DNA from: an uncultured beta proteobacterium
GTDB lineage: Bacteria; Pseudomonadota; Gammaproteobacteria; Burkholderiales; Burkholderiaceae_C
Assembly (NCBI GenBank): GCA_903859265.1
Contig: CAIOLZ010000437.1
Coordinates: 1-8,426, forward strand
Direction of reading: 5' to 3'
DNA: 8,426 bases
Part shown: positions 6,290 through 8,426 of the stretch, piece by piece
Layout of the letters: each line of letters starts with the position of its first letter
How positions within the stretch are numbered: the first letter of the stretch is position 1
The notes under the pieces: model-generated
Database searches by the model: none
What the model was told of the DNA's origin: nothing
Seen by the model: the letters and a program-made list of their open reading frames with translations, nothing else
Program-made: the position numbers and the translations under genes

Positions 6290-6708
6290 CGATTCGGACA
6301 GTTCGTTTTGCTGCAGGTTGCATACAGGCTCAGGGCGTGGTCGGCAATGCGAAAGCCCTTGGCTTCGGCAACCGCATGCTGGAGTTGCTCGATTTGTGCG
6401 TCATAGAACTCTTCCACGATGCCACAGTCCAGGCATACCAGATGGTCATGGTGCTGGCCCTCATTGAGTTCGTAAACCGCTTTGCCACTTTCAAAATGGC
6501 TGCGGCTCAAAATGGCGGCCTGTTCAAACTGGGTTAGCACCCGGTACACCGTGGCAAGGCTCACGTCCGATCGCTCTTCCAGCAAATGGCGAAAGACGTC
6601 CTCGGCGGTCATGTGCCGTTGCGCTCCGCGCTGAAATACTTCGAGGATTTTCAACCGCGGAATGGTGGCTTTGAGGCCGGTGCTTTTGAGTTCTTCGGCG
6701 TTGCTCAT
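6277..6708 (-). CDS. fur: Ferric uptake regulator Fur
   Basis: This 143-residue metal-sensing transcriptional repressor is normally active as an Fe(II)-bound dimer on Fur boxes of iron-uptake genes. The N-terminal winged helix (residues 1-80) contains the DNA-recognition segment SLATVYRVLTQFE (50-62). The C-terminal metal/dimer domain shows HHDHLVCLDCG at 86-96, His124 and the second cysteine pair Cys132/Cys137 (CSKTNC). These match the metal-binding His/Asp and structural-zinc Cys residues of Fur, and the length is near E. coli's 148. PerR, Zur and Nur relatives share the fold, but the GLKATIPRLKIL N-terminus and the overall match favour Fur. It is divergent from bamE across an 84-base gap. 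A TATCCT at 6745-6740 (minus strand) is a possible -10 for its promoter, without a good -35. I found no recognisable 19-bp Fur box for autoregulation. Confidence 0.94.
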   Translation of the reverse strand: MSNAEELKSTGLKATIPRLKILEVFQRGAQRHMTAEDVFRHLLEERSDVSLATVYRVLTQFEQAAILSRSHFESGKAVYELNEGQHHDHLVCLDCGIVEEFYDAQIEQLQHAVAEAKGFRIADHALSLYATCSKTNCPNRPAS

Positions 6709-6756
6709 GTCTGTTTTCCGGCTACGGGTGCGGGCAGGGAGGATACCCCCAGCCGC

Positions 6757-6762
6757 TACAAT
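6757..6762 (+). promoter_or_regulatory. Candidate bamE promoter (-10 box)
   Basis: TACAAT within CCGCTACAATC matches the -10 consensus at 5 of 6 positions and has the form typical of Burkholderiales housekeeping promoters; a -35 box is not evident. Transcription would start near 6769, giving a leader of about 24 bases. An imperfect 11-base palindrome, CGAT-CAT-ATCG (6767-6777), covers the predicted start site. Confidence 0.5.
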
Positions 6763-6792
6763 CCCCCGATCATATCGTTCGTGTCCTTGCCC

Positions 6793-7332
6793 ATGTTTGA
6801 CTCCCCGCGATTTCGTTTCGCCCCCGCGCTGATTGGCTTGGCGTGTCTCGGATTGGCCGCCTGCAGCAGCTTCTCCGCGCAGACCGGCATTGCGTCCATG
6901 TTGTCACCCTACAAGATAGACAAGGTGCAAGGCAATGTGGTGACGCGCGAGCAGGTTGCCGCCATCAAGGTGGGTATGCCCAAGACCGCCGTCAAAGACA
7001 TTTTGGGGACACCACTGCTCACGAGCGTGTTCCATGCCGATCGCTGGGATTATGTTTTTACCTTGCAGCGCCAGGGGGTCGAGCCGCAAATGCGCCGTGT
7101 GGCTGTATTTTTCAATGGTGATTCGCTGTCCCGCATTGAAGCCGACGAATTGCCCAGTGAGGCCGAATTTGTGGCCACCCTGAAGTCGGTGGCAAAGATC
7201 TCGGACTTGCCGCCCATGGAAGCTTCCGACGCGAGCCTGAAAAACTTTCCCTTGCCCAAACCGGTTGCACTGGAGGTGCCGCCTGTTGCCGCAGCTGACA
7301 GCTATCCGCCGCTTGAACCGGCCCGCAAATAG
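6793..7332 (+). CDS. bamE: Outer-membrane assembly lipoprotein BamE (SmpA/OmlA)
   Basis: This lipoprotein subunit of the BAM complex supports insertion of beta-barrel proteins into the outer membrane; it is anchored on the periplasmic face. The 179-residue precursor has a signal peptide (residues 1-23) with a hydrophobic core and the lipobox LAAC, so Cys24 would be lipidated after cleavage. The SmpA/OmlA domain follows: YKIDKVQGN (about 40-48), then VGMPK, ILGTPLL and WDYVF, which correspond to the conserved QGN, VGM, LGTP and W-YVF elements of E. coli BamE. After about residue 130 comes a Pro/Ala-rich tail (PLPKPVALEVPPVAA) absent from the 113-residue E. coli protein. The ATG at 6793 is chosen because it gives a proper signal peptide; the frame is open further upstream only as a shadow of fur. 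The older names omlA and smpA apply. dapB follows after 28 bases, probably cotranscribed. Confidence 0.92.
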   Translation: MFDSPRFRFAPALIGLACLGLAACSSFSAQTGIASMLSPYKIDKVQGNVVTREQVAAIKVGMPKTAVKDILGTPLLTSVFHADRWDYVFTLQRQGVEPQMRRVAVFFNGDSLSRIEADELPSEAEFVATLKSVAKISDLPPMEASDASLKNFPLPKPVALEVPPVAAADSYPPLEPARK

Positions 7333-7360
7333 CATTCACCAACGCCTGAAACGGGGACTC

Positions 7361-8164
7361 ATGATGCACAGAATCGCGGTGGCCGGGGCTTCCGGCAGGA
7401 TGGGGCAAATGTTGGTGGATGCGGTTCGGGCCGCCGATGATTGCCAGTTGACCGGCGCGCTGGACCAGTTTGCAAGTCCGGCCATCGGGCGGGACGCAGG
7501 CAGCTTTTCCGGCCAGCCGACGGGTGTTCTGATCAATTCGGATTTGCGTTCAGGCTTGCAAAATAGCCAGGTATTGATCGACTTCACGCGCCCCGAAGGC
7601 ACGATGGCGCACCTGGCTGTTTGCCGCGAAATGGGGCTGGCCATGGTGATCGGAACCACCGGGTTTTCAGATGCCCAGAAACTGGAAATTGCCGCTGCGT
7701 CCAAGGACATCGCCATCATGATGGCGCCCAATATGAGCGTGGGCGTCAATGTGACCATGAAGTTGCTCGAGATGGCCGCCAAGGCGCTTTCGAACGGCTA
7801 TGACATTGAAATCGTTGAAGCCCACCATCGTCACAAGGTCGATGCACCGTCAGGCACGGCTTTGAAGATGGGAGAGGTCATTGCGTCGGCAATGGGCCGC
7901 GATCTCAAGGATTGTGCTGTTTATGCCCGTGAGGGCGTGACCGGCGAGCGGGATCCTTCAAGCATCGGTTTTGCCACGATTCGCGGGGGCGATATTGTGG
8001 GTGACCACACCGTGCTGTTTGCCGGCATTGGTGAGCGTATCGAAATTTCGCACAAATCGTCTAGCCGTGCGACCTATGCACAAGGCAGCTTGCGGGCAGT
8101 TCGTTTTTTGGCGAGCCAGCGTGCCGGTCTGTTTGACATGTTTGACGTCCTGGGCCTGAAGTGA
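7361..8164 (+). CDS. dapB: 4-hydroxy-tetrahydrodipicolinate reductase
   Basis: The enzyme uses NAD(P)H to reduce the DapA product to tetrahydrodipicolinate, in the diaminopimelate route to lysine and peptidoglycan; it is cytosolic. The 267-residue protein starts with the Rossmann motif VAGASGRMG (7-15). GTTGFS is at 98-103, and the family signature EAHHRHKVDAPSGTAL is at 153-168. In it His155 and Lys159 match the catalytic His159 and Lys163 of E. coli DapB. IRGGDIVGDHTV at 208-219 and ISHKSSSR at 229-236 are also conserved. The length is close to E. coli's 273. Two adjacent ATG codons (7361, 7364) follow GGGG at 7353-7356; the second has the better spacing (7 bases), so the protein may begin MHRIAV. 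A longer open frame to 7265 overlaps bamE and is rejected. The TGA stop overlaps the GTG start of the next gene. Confidence 0.95.
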   Translation: MMHRIAVAGASGRMGQMLVDAVRAADDCQLTGALDQFASPAIGRDAGSFSGQPTGVLINSDLRSGLQNSQVLIDFTRPEGTMAHLAVCREMGLAMVIGTTGFSDAQKLEIAAASKDIAIMMAPNMSVGVNVTMKLLEMAAKALSNGYDIEIVEAHHRHKVDAPSGTALKMGEVIASAMGRDLKDCAVYAREGVTGERDPSSIGFATIRGGDIVGDHTVLFAGIGERIEISHKSSSRATYAQGSLRAVRFLASQRAGLFDMFDVLGLK

Positions 8165-8426
8165 ACCCACTGGAAATGGCGGGGCGCGGCGATATGGTCA
8201 GCGCCGCCGTGGCCACGGTTCTGTTGTCCATGTCGGTGGCAAGTTGGGTGGTCATTGTCTGGAAGTCGCGGTTGTTGCGCCGAGCAGCGGCTGACCTTGA
8301 GCGCGCGATAGCGGCATTCTGGCAGGCCACTGAAATGGATCAGGCAAAACTGCAACTCGGCGCGTTTGACCGGGAGCACTTACTCCTTCCCCTGGTTGAC
8401 GCGGCGCTTGGCCAGCCCACGGGCAA
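8161..8426 (+). CDS. MotA/TolQ/ExbB proton-channel family protein (5' part, runs off window)
   Basis: The frame starts at a GTG whose last two bases overlap the dapB TGA (GTGA) and stays open for 88 codons to the window end. After a short cytoplasm-type lead (MNPLEMAGRGD) comes one hydrophobic segment (about residues 13-34, AAVATVLLSMSVASWVVIVW), then basic KSRLLRR and a charged helical stretch. This is the N-terminal layout of ExbB/TolQ-type subunits, which use the proton gradient to energise outer-membrane transport (ExbB, with TonB) or envelope constriction (TolQ). The conserved channel helices lie beyond the window, so the family call rests on layout and on the gene position after dapB seen in related genomes from memory. 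Alternative starts are ATG 8176 and 8194. An ExbD/TolR partner would be expected next. Confidence 0.65.
   Translation, partial: MNPLEMAGRGDMVSAAVATVLLSMSVASWVVIVWKSRLLRRAAADLERAIAAFWQATEMDQAKLQLGAFDREHLLLPLVDAALGQPTG

Noticed and set aside
6586..6792. 69-codon upstream extension of the bamE reading frame
   Set aside because: It runs antisense through fur and would place residues before the signal peptide; the lipobox at Cys24 fixes the start at 6793.
6709..6792. Fur box for fur autoregulation
   Set aside because: No stretch approaches the GATAAT-type 19-bp consensus; the nearby palindrome differs in sequence and length.
7265..7360. 32-codon upstream extension of dapB
   Set aside because: It overlaps the bamE coding region, and the Rossmann motif with GGGG before the ATG pair supports a start at 7361/7364.
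1..8426. CRISPR, tRNA, rRNA, insertion sequence, prophage or defence island
   Set aside because: No repeated spacer pattern, cloverleaf, transposase or inverted-repeat ends were seen; gaps between genes are short and all larger frames are housekeeping or transport genes.

Overview
The window looks like an ordinary chromosomal segment of a GC-rich betaproteobacterium, most likely Burkholderiales and close to Comamonadaceae (inference). The grounds are the gene order hpf-ptsN-hprK, then fur facing bamE, then dapB followed by an ExbB/TolQ-type gene, together with the protein sequences and promoters of the 'GCTACAAT' type. It contains no rRNA, tRNA, CRISPR array, insertion sequence, phage gene or toxin-antitoxin pair that I can see. 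Almost every base belongs to a recognisable housekeeping or transport gene.

Layout, left to right. (1) Positions 1-1778, plus strand: the 3' two thirds of a long-chain acyl-CoA synthetase (fadD-like, cut by the window edge), followed 14 bases later by an MTA/SAH nucleosidase (mtnN). (2) 1790-2824, minus strand: an AI-2E-family membrane permease, convergent with mtnN. (3) About 2980-4230, plus strand: a 12-segment MFS exporter, divergent from the permease, with an ambiguous start. (4) 4399-6258, plus strand: the hibernation factor hpf, the nitrogen-PTS protein ptsN (EIIA-Ntr) and HPr kinase/phosphorylase hprK. A strong intrinsic terminator separates hpf from ptsN, and ptsN appears to have its own promoter. 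(5) 6277-6708, minus strand: fur, convergent with hprK and divergent from bamE. (6) 6793-8426, plus strand: the outer-membrane lipoprotein bamE (omlA), the lysine/diaminopimelate gene dapB, and the first 88 codons of an ExbB/TolQ/MotA-type proton-channel gene that overlaps the dapB stop and runs off the window.

How the genes relate. ptsN and hprK are the regulatory core of the incomplete PTS of betaproteobacteria: HprK sets HPr phosphorylation and PtsN is a phosphate-accepting output. hpf commonly travels with them. bamE and dapB both serve the envelope (outer-membrane protein assembly and the diaminopimelate supply for peptidoglycan), and the proton-channel gene adds an inner-membrane energy transducer. 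No new multi-gene system is visible. The points most worth a second look are in regulation: a ptsN promoter whose -35 box lies in the loop of the hpf terminator and which predicts a nearly leaderless mRNA; a terminator-like hairpin in the hpf leader; and a possible frameshift or coupled mini-ORF at the start of the MFS gene.
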